14,685 bases of DNA from Ruminococcaceae bacterium UBA2806 (GCA_002351795.1 DEHG01000132.1:252-14936), one strand, 5' to 3'; counted from the first letter of the stretch, positions 6,178-14,180 are shown. The notes: generated from the letters alone by a model not told the origin. Program-made: numbers and translations.

Positions 6178-7782
6178 TCACCCTTCCACATTATACTTTT
6201 CAGCTAAGTATTCGTCATAAGTTCTTGTTATATCCTTGATACCGTCTTTTTCAATTACAATGATCCTGTTGGCAACTGTCGATATGAATTCATGGTCATG
6301 TGATGTAAAGAGGACAACTCCCTTGAAATTGGAAAGACCCTTGTTTACAGCAGTAATGGATTCAAGGTCAAGATGGTTCGTGGGCTGGTCAAGCACAAGT
6401 ACATTTGCCCCGAACATCATCATTCTTGACAGCATACATCTGACCTTTTCTCCGCCCGAAAGCACCTTTACAGGCTTGAAAACATCATCGCCGGAGAAAA
6501 GCATCCTGCCGAGGAAGCCTCTGAGGTAGGTGTCCGTATTATCATTGCCCCTTACATACTGACGCAGCCAGTCGATTATAGTATCATCATTTCCGTCAAA
6601 GAAGCTGCTGTTATCCTTAGGGAAATAGGACTGAGTTGTTGTATTGCCCCATTTGAATTCACCCTCGTCAGGCTCCATATTGCCCATAAGTATCTCAAAA
6701 AGTGTAGTTACGGCAATTTCATTATCGCAAAGGAAAGCGACCTTATCCGTTCTTTCTATGCGGAAGGAAACATTGTCAAGCACCTTTTCGCCGTCAACGG
6801 TTTTGGAAAGGTTCTCAACATACAGTACTTCCTTTCCCACCTCCCTGTCAGGCGTAAAGCCTACAAAGGGATATCTTCTTGAAGAAGCGGGCATTTCCTC
6901 AACAGTAAGCTTTTCAAGCAGCTTTCTTCTTGATGTAGCCTGCTTTGATTTTGATTTGTTTGCAGAGAAACGCTGTACAAAGGTCTGAAGCTCCTTGATC
7001 TTTTCCTCTGTCTTTTTATTCTGCTGCTTAATCATTGCCTGTATGAGCTGGCTGGATTCATACCAGAATTCATAGTTGCCGACATACATCTTTATCTTAT
7101 TATAGTCAATATCTATCATATGAGTACATACGGTATTGAGGAAATGACGGTCATGGGATACAACTATTACCGTACCTTCATAATCAAGTATAAAATCCTC
7201 AAGCCATGCTATAGCCTTGATATCAAGGTTATTTGTCGGCTCGTCAAGGAGTATTATCTGCGGATTGCCGAAAAGCGCCTGTGCAAGCAGAACCTTTACC
7301 TTTTCATTGCCCGTAAGACTGCTCATCTGCGAATAGAGTATTTCCTCCGGAAGGCCAAGTCCCTGAATAAGCTTTGAAGCGTCGCTTTCAGCCTCCCAGC
7401 CGTTCATCTCGGCAAATTCCGCCTCAAGCTCAGACGCTCTTATACCGTCCTCATCGGAAAAGTCCTCCTTCATATAGATAGCGTCCTTTTCCTTCATTAT
7501 ATCGTAAAGCTTTTTATTTCCGTATATTACCGTATCGACTACGGTATATTCATCAAAAGCAAAATGATCCTGTTTAAGCACCGACATTCTTGTATTTTCA
7601 GGTATGATGACCTCGCCCTTTGTAGGCTCCAGATCTCCCGAAAGCACCTTCAAAAATGTCGATTTACCCGCACCGTTTGCGCCGATAATGCCGTAGCAGT
7701 TATTATCGGTCAGTTTAAGGTTTACGTCAGAAAACAGCGCAGTACCGCTGAAATTCACAGATACATTGCTTACCGTTATCAT
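6178..7782 (-). CDS. ABC-F family ATPase, YkpA/YbiT type
   Basis: A 534-residue protein with two ATP-binding cassettes and no membrane segments. ABC-F proteins bind the ribosomal E site and affect translation elongation. NBD1 has Walker A GANGAGKS (34-41) and Walker B LLDEPTNN (178-185), but its signature is degenerate (SSLTGNEK, 154-161). A charged inter-domain linker follows at about 243-300, including FSANKSKSKQATSRR (272-286), as in YbiT. NBD2 has a canonical LSGGEK (441-446), but its Walker A is lost (CDNEIAVTT, 352-360; V358 in place of Lys) and its catalytic Glu is Gln (LDQPTNH, Q466). The similarity is to the housekeeping YbiT/YkpA branch rather than to antibiotic-resistance members. 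The ATG at 7782 has a GGGAG site 9 bases upstream. The gene sits between trmL and the CBS protein. Confidence 0.93.
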   Translation of the reverse strand: MITVSNVSVNFSGTALFSDVNLKLTDNNCYGIIGANGAGKSTFLKVLSGDLEPTKGEVIIPENTRMSVLKQDHFAFDEYTVVDTVIYGNKKLYDIMKEKDAIYMKEDFSDEDGIRASELEAEFAEMNGWEAESDASKLIQGLGLPEEILYSQMSSLTGNEKVKVLLAQALFGNPQIILLDEPTNNLDIKAIAWLEDFILDYEGTVIVVSHDRHFLNTVCTHMIDIDYNKIKMYVGNYEFWYESSQLIQAMIKQQNKKTEEKIKELQTFVQRFSANKSKSKQATSRRKLLEKLTVEEMPASSRRYPFVGFTPDREVGKEVLYVENLSKTVDGEKVLDNVSFRIERTDKVAFLCDNEIAVTTLFEILMGNMEPDEGEFKWGNTTTQSYFPKDNSSFFDGNDDTIIDWLRQYVRGNDNTDTYLRGFLGRMLFSGDDVFKPVKVLSGGEKVRCMLSRMMMFGANVLVLDQPTNHLDLESITAVNKGLSNFKGVVLFTSHDHEFISTVANRIIVIEKDGIKDITRTYDEYLAEKYNVEG

Positions 7783-7815
7783 TCTTTCATTCTCCCTTAT
7801 AAAATAAACAAATAA

Positions 7816-8328
7816 TTATTCATAAAAATTATCCCAGTCAAATTCCCTGAGTCTGCCGAAGTTCTGAAGCTCGGGATAATCCAACTGCCTGAGTATCTCA
7901 TAAACAGCTATAGCAACGGAATTAGACAGGTTCAGACTTCTTATTTCTCCCTTCATGGGAATGCGGACAGTAGTTTCCGGATTATCATGCAGAAGCTTTT
8001 CGGGAAGTCCCTTTGTTTCCTTGCCGAAAACTATATAGCAGTTGTCCGGATATGAAATGTCGGTAAATTTTCTCGGCGCTTTAGTCGAAAAGTAATAGTA
8101 AACGCCGCCCTTTGTTTTTTCAAAAAAATCCTCTGAATTTTCATAATATGTCAGATCGAGGTATTTCCAGTAATCAAGCCCCGATCTTTTCAAATGCTTA
8201 TCGGTCGGAGTAAAACCCATAGGCTTTACTATATGGAGCCTTGCGCCTGTTGCCGCACAGGTGCGGGCGATATTTCCGGTATTCTGCGGTATCTCCGGCT
8301 CGACAAGAACTATATTTATCTGCGGCAT
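7816..8328 (-). CDS. trmL: tRNA (cytidine(34)-2'-O)-methyltransferase TrmL
   Basis: A 170-residue SPOUT-class methyltransferase that 2'-O-methylates the wobble base (C34 or modified U34) of tRNA-Leu isoacceptors using S-adenosylmethionine. The N-terminal INIVLVEPEIPQNTGNIAR (4-22) is typical of TrmL. The knotted SAM site shows FGKETKGLP (101-109) and the IPMKGEIRSLNLSNSVAIA segment (123-141). The length is normal for a bare SPOUT domain without an RNA-binding extension, which fits TrmL better than TrmH. The ATG at 8328 follows GGAGAG. Upstream is a 54-base spacer carrying a GC-rich hairpin. Downstream, 33 bases lead to the ABC-F gene. Together with mnmA this makes two wobble-position modification genes in the same run. 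Confidence 0.94.
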   Translation of the reverse strand: MPQINIVLVEPEIPQNTGNIARTCAATGARLHIVKPMGFTPTDKHLKRSGLDYWKYLDLTYYENSEDFFEKTKGGVYYYFSTKAPRKFTDISYPDNCYIVFGKETKGLPEKLLHDNPETTVRIPMKGEIRSLNLSNSVAIAVYEILRQLDYPELQNFGRLREFDWDNFYE

Positions 8329-8352
8329 ATCACACTCTCCATAATAATTTCA

Positions 8353-8377
8353 GCCGCCCTGCCTGATGCGGGGCGGC
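8353..8377. repeat. GC-rich hairpin in the Uma2-trmL spacer
   Basis: Arms GCCGCCCTGC (8353-8362) and GCGGGGCGGC (8368-8377) pair over 10 bases with one T-G wobble on the plus strand, or one C-A mismatch on the minus strand; the loop is 5 bases. On the transcribed minus strand it is followed by TGAAATTATTATGG rather than a T run, so it is not a standard terminator. It may be an mRNA-processing or stability hairpin, or a partial attenuator. Confidence 0.45.
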
Positions 8378-8382
8378 AGTTT

Positions 8383-8943
8383 TCAGATATTATCATCTTC
8401 ATCAAGAAGATCCGAAACATTTATAACAAGCTCTCCGCCGTACAGAGCGACAGGAACATCATCCTTAAAATCATACTGCCTTACCGCATAATCATCCTTG
8501 AGCAGGTAAACAGTAACCTTTTGTATGTTCGGATCAATTATCCAGTATTCTTTTACACCGGAATCATAATACAAACTCAGCTTTCTGACATAATCATGGG
8601 AATAGTCTGATGACGTTATTTCCACGATCATATCCGGCGCACCTGTGCATCCCAGTCTTGTAAGCTTGAATGGATCGCATATTACCGATATATCCGGCTG
8701 GACTATTGTTTCATCATTCAGCTTTACATCAAAAGGTGCAGCATAGATCTTACATCTGCCTTTTTTATTCTCTATAAAAGATCTTATTTTAAAATATACC
8801 GAACCGGATATATCCTGATGAATTTTCAGCGGCGCAGGGGACATATCGTACATTACACCGTTGATAAGCTCAACCATAGTACCCTCCGGCAGCGCCATGT
8901 AGTCCTCTATAGTTACCTTTTCAAGCTTTGATGCTTCCACCAT
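8383..8943 (-). CDS. Uma2 family (DUF820) putative restriction-endonuclease-fold protein
   Basis: A protein of about 186 residues with the Uma2/DUF820 pattern, a PD-(D/E)xK nuclease-like fold common in Firmicutes and cyanobacteria and of mostly unknown role. Seen are DYMALPEGTMVELINGVMY (14-32), VQPDISVICD (81-90) with D84, and PDMIVEITSSD (103-113) with E108, followed by K121 and KEYWIIDP (131-138). These acidic and Lys positions are the expected active-site set, so catalytic ability appears intact, but activity is not shown. The frame is open up to 9036, inside accA. ATG 8943 has GGGG 7 bases upstream and gives a normal length; ATG 8961 is an alternative with 6 more residues. It directly follows accA, which is unusual for a lipid-synthesis operon, and precedes trmL. 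Confidence 0.85.
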   Translation of the reverse strand: MVEASKLEKVTIEDYMALPEGTMVELINGVMYDMSPAPLKIHQDISGSVYFKIRSFIENKKGRCKIYAAPFDVKLNDETIVQPDISVICDPFKLTRLGCTGAPDMIVEITSSDYSHDYVRKLSLYYDSGVKEYWIIDPNIQKVTVYLLKDDYAVRQYDFKDDVPVALYGGELVINVSDLLDEDDNI

Positions 8944-8965
8944 AACAACGCCCCGTTCCATAACA

Positions 8966-9736
8966 TCAGAATTTCCTGAATCTGTTGTACCTTTTAGCAA
9001 GAAGTGTTTCGGTATCGACCGCACTGAGTTTTTCAAACGTCTGACCGATCAGCGTCTTGAAACTGTCAAACATTACACTGTCAACCGTTTTCGGTTCTCT
9101 GATTATCCTCTCGATAACACCTAACTTAAACAGATCCTGTGATGTAAGCTTTAAACACTCAGACGCCTCCGCCGTTTTTGTTGAGTCCTTCCAGAGTATA
9201 CTTGCACATCCTTCGGGCGAGATCACCGAATAGATGGCATTTTCAAGCATCCACACCTCATCGGCAACCGCAAGCGCAAGCGCACCTCCGCTGCCGCCTT
9301 CACCTATAAGTATTGACAGTACAGGTGTTTTCAGCGTCATCATTTCCATAAGGTTTTCAGCAATAGCCTGACCCTGTCCCCTTTCCTCTGCTCCTATACC
9401 GCAGTATGCGCCTGAGGTATCTACAAAGCACAGGACAGGACGGTGAAATTTCTCAGCCTGCTTCATCAGCCTGAGCGCTTTCCGGTATCCCTCCGGGTGA
9501 GCCGAACCGAAATTTCGTTCGACCCTCTCTTTAAGATTCCTGCCCTTTTCAAGAGCAATTACAGTCACCGGCTTTCCGCCAAGCTCGGCTATGCCGCCTA
9601 TTACAGCCTTATCATCTGCAAAACGCCTGTCGCCGTGAAGTTCAATAAAGCTGTCTCCGAATATTCTCGTTATATAATCTATAGCAGTCGGGCGATCATT
9701 TGCTCTCGCTGCCGTCACACTGTCGAATGCGCTCAC
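8966..9736 (-). CDS. accA: Acetyl-CoA carboxylase carboxyltransferase subunit alpha
   Basis: With AccD it forms the carboxyltransferase that moves CO2 from carboxybiotin on AccB to acetyl-CoA, giving malonyl-CoA for fatty acid synthesis. Crotonase-fold marks: ELHGDRRFADD (32-42), HPEGYRKALRLMKQA (80-94), DTSGAYCGIGAEERGQG (106-122), IGEGGSGGALALA and VISPEGCASILWK. At 256 residues it is the short clostridial form; E. coli AccA has 319. The start is GTG at 9736, overlapping the accD stop (GTGA, 9733-9736), with GGAGG 10 bases upstream. The first in-frame ATG lies deep in the domain, so a non-ATG start is required. The overlap with accD suits equal production of the two subunits. It is the last recognised fatty-acid gene of the operon. 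Confidence 0.97.
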   Translation of the reverse strand: MSAFDSVTAARANDRPTAIDYITRIFGDSFIELHGDRRFADDKAVIGGIAELGGKPVTVIALEKGRNLKERVERNFGSAHPEGYRKALRLMKQAEKFHRPVLCFVDTSGAYCGIGAEERGQGQAIAENLMEMMTLKTPVLSILIGEGGSGGALALAVADEVWMLENAIYSVISPEGCASILWKDSTKTAEASECLKLTSQDLFKLGVIERIIREPKTVDSVMFDSFKTLIGQTFEKLSAVDTETLLAKRYNRFRKF

Positions 9737-10638
9737 TGTGAATCGCCCTCCTTTTCCTCTGTTTTTTCAGGTACACTTCCGTGAAGTATAAGCAGACTGG
9801 TCAGAGTCTCCTTCATCTTACTTCTCGGAACCACCTTATCCACAAAGCCCTTTTCAAGGAGAAACTCAGCCGACTGGAAATCCTTCGGCAGCTTCTGTCT
9901 GATAGTCTGCTCTATTACTCTCGGTCCTGCAAAGGCTATAAGCGCTTTAGGCTCGGAAAGGATTATATCTCCCTCCATAGCAAAGCTTGCAGTAACTCCC
10001 CCCGTTGTCGGGTCTGTAAGCACGGTTATATACAATAGCCCCGCATCACTGTGAAGCTTTGCCGCTGCACTTGTCTTTGCCATCTGCATGAGTGAAAGTA
10101 TCCCCTCCTGCATCCTTGCACCGCCGGAAACCGTGAATATTATTACGGGCAGTTTATGCTCAGTCGCATATTCAAACGCCCTTGTTATTTTTTCTCCCGT
10201 TACAGTCCCCATCGACCCCATCATGAACTGTGAATTCATAACGGCTAAAACGACCTCGCAGCCTCCGATTTTTGCTTTGCCTGTAATAACGGATTCATTT
10301 TCACCGCTGTTAAGCTTGGCATTTTTCAGCTTTCTGGTGTAATCGGGAAAATCTATTATATTAACAGATGTCATATCTGCGTCAAATTCCTCAAAGCTGT
10401 CCTTATCGGCAGTTATCTCTATTCTTTGCCTTGCGCCTATCCTGAAATGGTAGCCGCAGCTCGGACATACCTTAAAATTTTCATTAAGATCGGATGAAAG
10501 AACCGGCTTCTTGCATACCGGGCATTTCACCCACAGTTCATCAGGAATAAAGGGCTGGTTCTGTGCAGCCAATGTATCTCCCTGATTTTCAAGCTCATTT
10601 TTTGGTTTTAGAAAGTTAAAAATATCTGATGTATTCAA
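9733..10638 (-). CDS. accD: Acetyl-CoA carboxylase carboxyltransferase subunit beta
   Basis: The partner of AccA in the carboxyltransferase half-reaction. An N-terminal zinc ribbon is visible with C39, C42, C58 and C61 (KCPVC and VCPSC). It is followed by the crotonase-fold domain with SGGARMQEGILSLMQMAKT, LTDPTTGGVTASFAM, GDIILSEPKALIAFAGPR and IRQKLPKDFQ. The length of 301 residues is normal. The start is TTG at 10638: an in-frame TGA lies 7 codons upstream, no ATG or GTG lies between, and the first in-frame ATG falls after the zinc ribbon. A GGGTG site sits close upstream. The spacer to accC is 46 bases with no clear signal. It overlaps accA by four bases. Confidence 0.97.
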   Translation of the reverse strand: MNTSDIFNFLKPKNELENQGDTLAAQNQPFIPDELWVKCPVCKKPVLSSDLNENFKVCPSCGYHFRIGARQRIEITADKDSFEEFDADMTSVNIIDFPDYTRKLKNAKLNSGENESVITGKAKIGGCEVVLAVMNSQFMMGSMGTVTGEKITRAFEYATEHKLPVIIFTVSGGARMQEGILSLMQMAKTSAAAKLHSDAGLLYITVLTDPTTGGVTASFAMEGDIILSEPKALIAFAGPRVIEQTIRQKLPKDFQSAEFLLEKGFVDKVVPRSKMKETLTSLLILHGSVPEKTEEKEGDSQ

Positions 10639-10684
10639 TGCTTCACCCGACCTATCTCAAAGACAGCAAAAAGCCGTCATTATA

Positions 10685-12040
10685 TTATTCGCTTTTCTCC
10701 TTGCGTTTTGCACGTTCCTCCATAAAGCTTGTCGTATATTCTCCCGAAACAAAATCAGGGTCGGAAAGAATATCAATATGAAGATCCCTGTTATGCTTTA
10801 TGCCGTTTATCGTAAGCTCACTGAGCGCCATTTTCATCTTGCGTATAGCAAGCTCCCTTGAACGTGCCTGTACAATGAGCTTTCCTATCATAGAATCATA
10901 ATACGGCGGGATATCATAATCCTGATATATTGCCGTATCAAACCTTACATTCGGTCCTCCCGGAATATGTACAAAGCCTATCCTGCCGCAGCTCGGACGA
11001 TAATCATGATCTGCGTCCTCCGCATTTATACGACATTCTATAGCATTGCCATGAAGGAAAACTCTGTCCTGTGTTACTGTAAGCTTTGCTCCCGAGGCGA
11101 TCCTTATCTGCCACTGGACAATATCTATCCCGACTACCATTTCAGTTACAGCATGCTCGACCTGAAGTCTGGTATTCATTTCCATAAAATAGAAATTCTT
11201 ATCCTTGTCAAGGAGGAATTCGACCGTTCCTGCATTTTCATATCCCACCGCTTTTGCAGCCTTTGCAGCTGCCTCCATCATTCTTTTTCTTATTTCAGGT
11301 GTAATGGCAGGCGAGGGACTTTCCTCTATAAGCTTCTGATTTTTTCTCTGTACGGAACATTCTCTTTCACCGAGACAAACAACATTTCCGAATTTATCAC
11401 TGAGCAGCTGCATTTCAACGTGCTTTACAGGACACAGGAACTTTTCCATATATACAGCGCCGTCTCCGAAGGCGCTTTTTGCTTCCGCCTTTGCCGACAA
11501 AAAAGCATTGTCAAAATCCTCTATCCTGTCAACACGCCTGATACCTCTTCCGCCGCCGCCGCTTCTTGCCTTGACAAGCAGCGGGAAACCTATCTCTTCA
11601 GCCTTTTTTCTTGCTTCATCTATATCTTCAATAATATCGCTACCCGGAGTAACAGGTACGCCGGCAGCTCTCATTGTTTTTCTTGCTTCATCCTTATCTC
11701 CAAGACGCTCGATCATTTCTGCGCTGGGTCCGATGAACTCAATATTACACTTTTTGCAAAGTGCGGCAAATTTAGCGTTTTCCGACAAAAGTCCGTAGCC
11801 CGGATGAATGGCCTGAGCGCCCGACAGCGCAGCGACCTCTAAAATAGCTGCAATATTAAGATAGCTGTCCGATACCTGCGGACCGCCGATGCAATAGCTT
11901 TCATCAGCCATTCTTACATGGAGGGCATCCTTATCTGCTTTTGAATAAACTGCTACCGTAGATATGCCCATCTCACGACAGGCACGGATTATTCTGACGG
12001 CGATCTCGCCCCTGTTGGCGATAAGTATTTTTGAAAACAA
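10685..12040 (-). CDS. accC: Acetyl-CoA carboxylase biotin carboxylase subunit
   Basis: An ATP-grasp enzyme that carboxylates the biotin carried by AccB, using bicarbonate and ATP. The 451 residues cover the full family. FSKILIANRGEIAVRIIRA begins the N-terminal domain, and HPGYGLLSEN lies at 79-88. The ATP lid KARSGGGGRGIR is at 157-168, and ECSVQRKNQKLIEE at 227-240 includes K236. EMNTRLQVEH (287-296) includes E287 and R291, and R337 sits in AIECRINAED; these match the E. coli catalytic set. The start is TTG at 12040 with GGGAG 8 bases upstream. The first in-frame ATG is codon 24, within the conserved N-terminus, so TTG is required. It starts 5 bases after the fabZ stop. Confidence 0.97.
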   Translation of the reverse strand: MFSKILIANRGEIAVRIIRACREMGISTVAVYSKADKDALHVRMADESYCIGGPQVSDSYLNIAAILEVAALSGAQAIHPGYGLLSENAKFAALCKKCNIEFIGPSAEMIERLGDKDEARKTMRAAGVPVTPGSDIIEDIDEARKKAEEIGFPLLVKARSGGGGRGIRRVDRIEDFDNAFLSAKAEAKSAFGDGAVYMEKFLCPVKHVEMQLLSDKFGNVVCLGERECSVQRKNQKLIEESPSPAITPEIRKRMMEAAAKAAKAVGYENAGTVEFLLDKDKNFYFMEMNTRLQVEHAVTEMVVGIDIVQWQIRIASGAKLTVTQDRVFLHGNAIECRINAEDADHDYRPSCGRIGFVHIPGGPNVRFDTAIYQDYDIPPYYDSMIGKLIVQARSRELAIRKMKMALSELTINGIKHNRDLHIDILSDPDFVSGEYTTSFMEERAKRKEKSE

Positions 12041-12045
12041 AACGA

Positions 12046-12465
12046 TTACTCCCTCTCAACCAAAGCAAAAGAAAACTCCGCAGATACACTCAGCTTTCCG
12101 TTGACATATCCCTTGCCCTTAATAAAATAGAAATTCCTCTTCTGACCGGTAAGCTCGCATTTTATTTCAAGCGTATCGCCCGGAAGAACCTTATTCCTGA
12201 ATTTTGCCTTATCAATTCCTGTAAAATAGGGTGTGCTTTTTGCCGAAACATCTGAAATTATAACTGCGCTTGCCTGAGCCATCATTTCACAGAGTATGAC
12301 TCCGGGAACAACAGGATTTCCGGGGAAATGTCCGTCCAGAAACCATTCATCACCGTTTATGTGCTTCTTGCCCTCACAGGTATTTTCGCCTGTCTTTGTT
12401 GCTTCATCTATTAAAAGCATAGAATTTCTATGCGGGATTATCTGCATAATTTCTTCTTTATTCAT
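12046..12465 (-). CDS. fabZ: 3-hydroxyacyl-[acyl-carrier-protein] dehydratase FabZ
   Basis: Dehydrates beta-hydroxyacyl-ACP to trans-2-enoyl-ACP in the type II elongation cycle. It is a hot-dog fold enzyme of 139 residues, the usual size. IIPHRNSMLLID is at 9-20 and GHFPGNPVVPGVILCEMMAQ at 45-64, with catalytic H46 and E60. The ATG at 12465 follows an excellent AAGGAGTG site. The gene is inserted between accB and accC, a common arrangement in Firmicutes fab-acc operons. Confidence 0.97.
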   Translation of the reverse strand: MNKEEIMQIIPHRNSMLLIDEATKTGENTCEGKKHINGDEWFLDGHFPGNPVVPGVILCEMMAQASAVIISDVSAKSTPYFTGIDKAKFRNKVLPGDTLEIKCELTGQKRNFYFIKGKGYVNGKLSVSAEFSFALVERE

Positions 12466-12478
12466 TGCGGATCACTCC

Positions 12479-12928
12479 TTATTTTATCATGAACAGGGGC
12501 TGTCCGTATTCAACAACCTGACCGTTTTCTGCACAAATCTCAGTTATCATTCCGTTCTTTTCCGCTGTGACCTCATTCATAAGCTTCATTGCCTCTATAA
12601 GACAAAGAACATCGCCCTTCTTTACAACGCTGCCTACTGATACATAAGGCTCGCTGTCTGGTGCAGGCGCACTGTAGAATACGCCTACCATAGGTGATTC
12701 TACCGGATCTCCCTCAGCCTTTTTCTCAGGTGTGACCGAAAGAGTCTGAACCTGCTCAACAGGCGCTGCTGCGGGCTTTTCAGGCTCTGCGGTTATTTCA
12801 CATACAGGCTTTGCAGTCTTTTGTCTGAGGCTTATGAATTCATCCTCACCAAGCTGAATATCAATTGCTGTTGCCTTTGAAGCGTCAAAGGCAGCCAAAA
12901 GTTCTTTTATTTCATCAATACTGTACAC
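12479..12928 (-). CDS. accB: Biotin carboxyl carrier protein of acetyl-CoA carboxylase
   Basis: The mobile biotin-bearing subunit, shuttling between AccC and the AccA/AccD carboxyltransferase. It has a short helical N-terminus (SIDEIKELLAAFDASKAT), an Ala/Pro/Glu-rich linker at about 45-76 and a C-terminal biotinyl domain at about 77-149. The domain carries IEAMKLMNEV at 111-120, with K115 as the biotinylation site, and the FYSAPAP thumb region before it. Two GTG starts are possible. GTG 12928 has AAGGTGGG at good spacing and gives 149 residues with a typical N-terminus, so it is preferred. GTG 12940 lacks a site and would add 4 residues. No in-frame ATG exists before the biotinyl domain. Biotinylation needs a ligase (BirA) encoded elsewhere. 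Confidence 0.95.
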   Translation of the reverse strand: MYSIDEIKELLAAFDASKATAIDIQLGEDEFISLRQKTAKPVCEITAEPEKPAAAPVEQVQTLSVTPEKKAEGDPVESPMVGVFYSAPAPDSEPYVSVGSVVKKGDVLCLIEAMKLMNEVTAEKNGMITEICAENGQVVEYGQPLFMIK

Positions 12929-12962
12929 TATGGTTCCCACCTTAATTAAGATACTATTGATA

Positions 12963-14180
12963 TTATTTTCTGATCACGATACATGCATTATGACCGCCGA
13001 AACCAAATGTCGTTGACAAAGCCATTTCAAGCTCAGCCTTAACAGCCTTATTGGGTGTATAATCAAGATCACATTCAGGATCAGGTTCACGGTAATTTAT
13101 TGTCGGAGGTACTATTCCGTCTTTGAGCGCAAGCGCTGCAACAATACCTTCAACTGCACCCGTAGCGCCCAGCATATGACCTGTCATTGATTTTGTGGAG
13201 CTGATATGAGCCTTATAAGCCCTGTCTCCGAGCACCTCTTTGAACGCCCTTGTCTCACCTGCATCATTAAGCTTGGTAGATGTGCCGTGTGCATTTATAT
13301 ACAGCTGCTCAGTTCCCTGATAGCCTGCCTCATTGAGCGCAATACGGACACAGTTTGCAGCGCCCTTGCCTTCCGGATCGGGTGCTGTGATATGATGTGC
13401 GTCACAGGTATTGCCATAGCCGCATATCTCGCCGTATATCTTTGCTCCTCTTGCAGCTGCGTGTTCATATTCCTCAAGGATCATCATGCCTGCGCCTTCG
13501 CCCATTACAAATCCGGAGCGCTCTTTATCAAAAGGAATAGACGCTCTGTTCGGATCCTCTGAAAGTGTAAGTGCCTTGCAGCTTGTAAAGCCCTTTACGG
13601 CAAGCGGTGTGATAGTAGCCTCTGCGCCGCCTGCGATGATAGCGTCAGCCAGTCCGTATTTTATTGCATGAAAAGCCTCGCCCAATGCATGGGTAGAGGT
13701 TGAACAAGCAGTGACTACAGGAAGGCACGGACCTGTTGCATTATACTTTATAGCTATATTTCCGGCAGCGATATTGCCTATCATCATAGGAATAAAGAAA
13801 GGCGAAACATTTTTTCCCGTATAAAGGTTTACGCTCTGCTCATAGAATGTATTTATACCGCCAACGCCTGAACCGACATATACGCCGAGACGCTGCGGAT
13901 CTACCTTTCCGATAATACCGCTGTCCTCAGTTGCCTGAGCTGCTGCCGCAAGCGCATACTGACAGAACAGATCAAGCTTGCGAACCTCTCTTTTATCAAT
14001 ATACTGTACAGGATCAAAGCCCTTTACCTCGGCGGCAACCTTTGCCTTTGATGTTTCCGGATCGAATTTAGAAATGATCCCGATTCCGCAAACGCCGCTT
14101 TTCATATTTTCCCACATTGTCGCAGCATCATTTCCGACAGGCGTTATTGCACCAACACCTGTAATAACCACTCTTTTCAT
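12963..14180 (-). CDS. fabF: 3-oxoacyl-[acyl-carrier-protein] synthase II
   Basis: A condensing enzyme that elongates acyl-ACP with malonyl-ACP by decarboxylative Claisen condensation. It is a thiolase fold of 405 residues, close to the usual 410. The catalytic triad is visible: C159 in VVTACSTSTHA, H298 in INAHGTSTKLND and H335 in SMTGHMLGATGAVEG, plus K330. The C-terminal gate TFGFGGHNA (391-399) is intact, as expected for KAS II. The ATG at 14180 follows AAAGGA 9 bases upstream. It lies 76 bases after fabG and about 35 bases before the accB start. No gene-specific promoter is obvious in either gap. Confidence 0.97.
   Translation of the reverse strand: MKRVVITGVGAITPVGNDAATMWENMKSGVCGIGIISKFDPETSKAKVAAEVKGFDPVQYIDKREVRKLDLFCQYALAAAAQATEDSGIIGKVDPQRLGVYVGSGVGGINTFYEQSVNLYTGKNVSPFFIPMMIGNIAAGNIAIKYNATGPCLPVVTACSTSTHALGEAFHAIKYGLADAIIAGGAEATITPLAVKGFTSCKALTLSEDPNRASIPFDKERSGFVMGEGAGMMILEEYEHAAARGAKIYGEICGYGNTCDAHHITAPDPEGKGAANCVRIALNEAGYQGTEQLYINAHGTSTKLNDAGETRAFKEVLGDRAYKAHISSTKSMTGHMLGATGAVEGIVAALALKDGIVPPTINYREPDPECDLDYTPNKAVKAELEMALSTTFGFGGHNACIVIRK

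Noticed and set aside
8383..8943. Defence or restriction island based on the Uma2 nuclease fold
   Set aside because: There is no methyltransferase, helicase, toxin/antitoxin partner or mobile-element mark nearby. All neighbours are housekeeping genes.
8383..9036. Uma2 gene start inside accA at 9036
   Set aside because: The N-terminal 31 residues would overlap accA coding sequence and do not resemble Uma2. The internal ATG 8943 (or 8961) gives normal length.
10645..10684. Possible terminator or promoter between accC and accD
   Set aside because: A 6-bp GACGGC/GCTGTC stem with one G-T wobble is weak and has no proper T run. The TATAAT at the accC stop has no matching -35.
10967..11842. A 291-codon open frame on the plus strand, antisense to accC
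   Set aside because: It lies wholly within accC, whose catalytic motifs are intact. Its translation is Cys/Tyr/Ser-rich with no recognisable domain, and it has no supported promoter or ribosome binding site.
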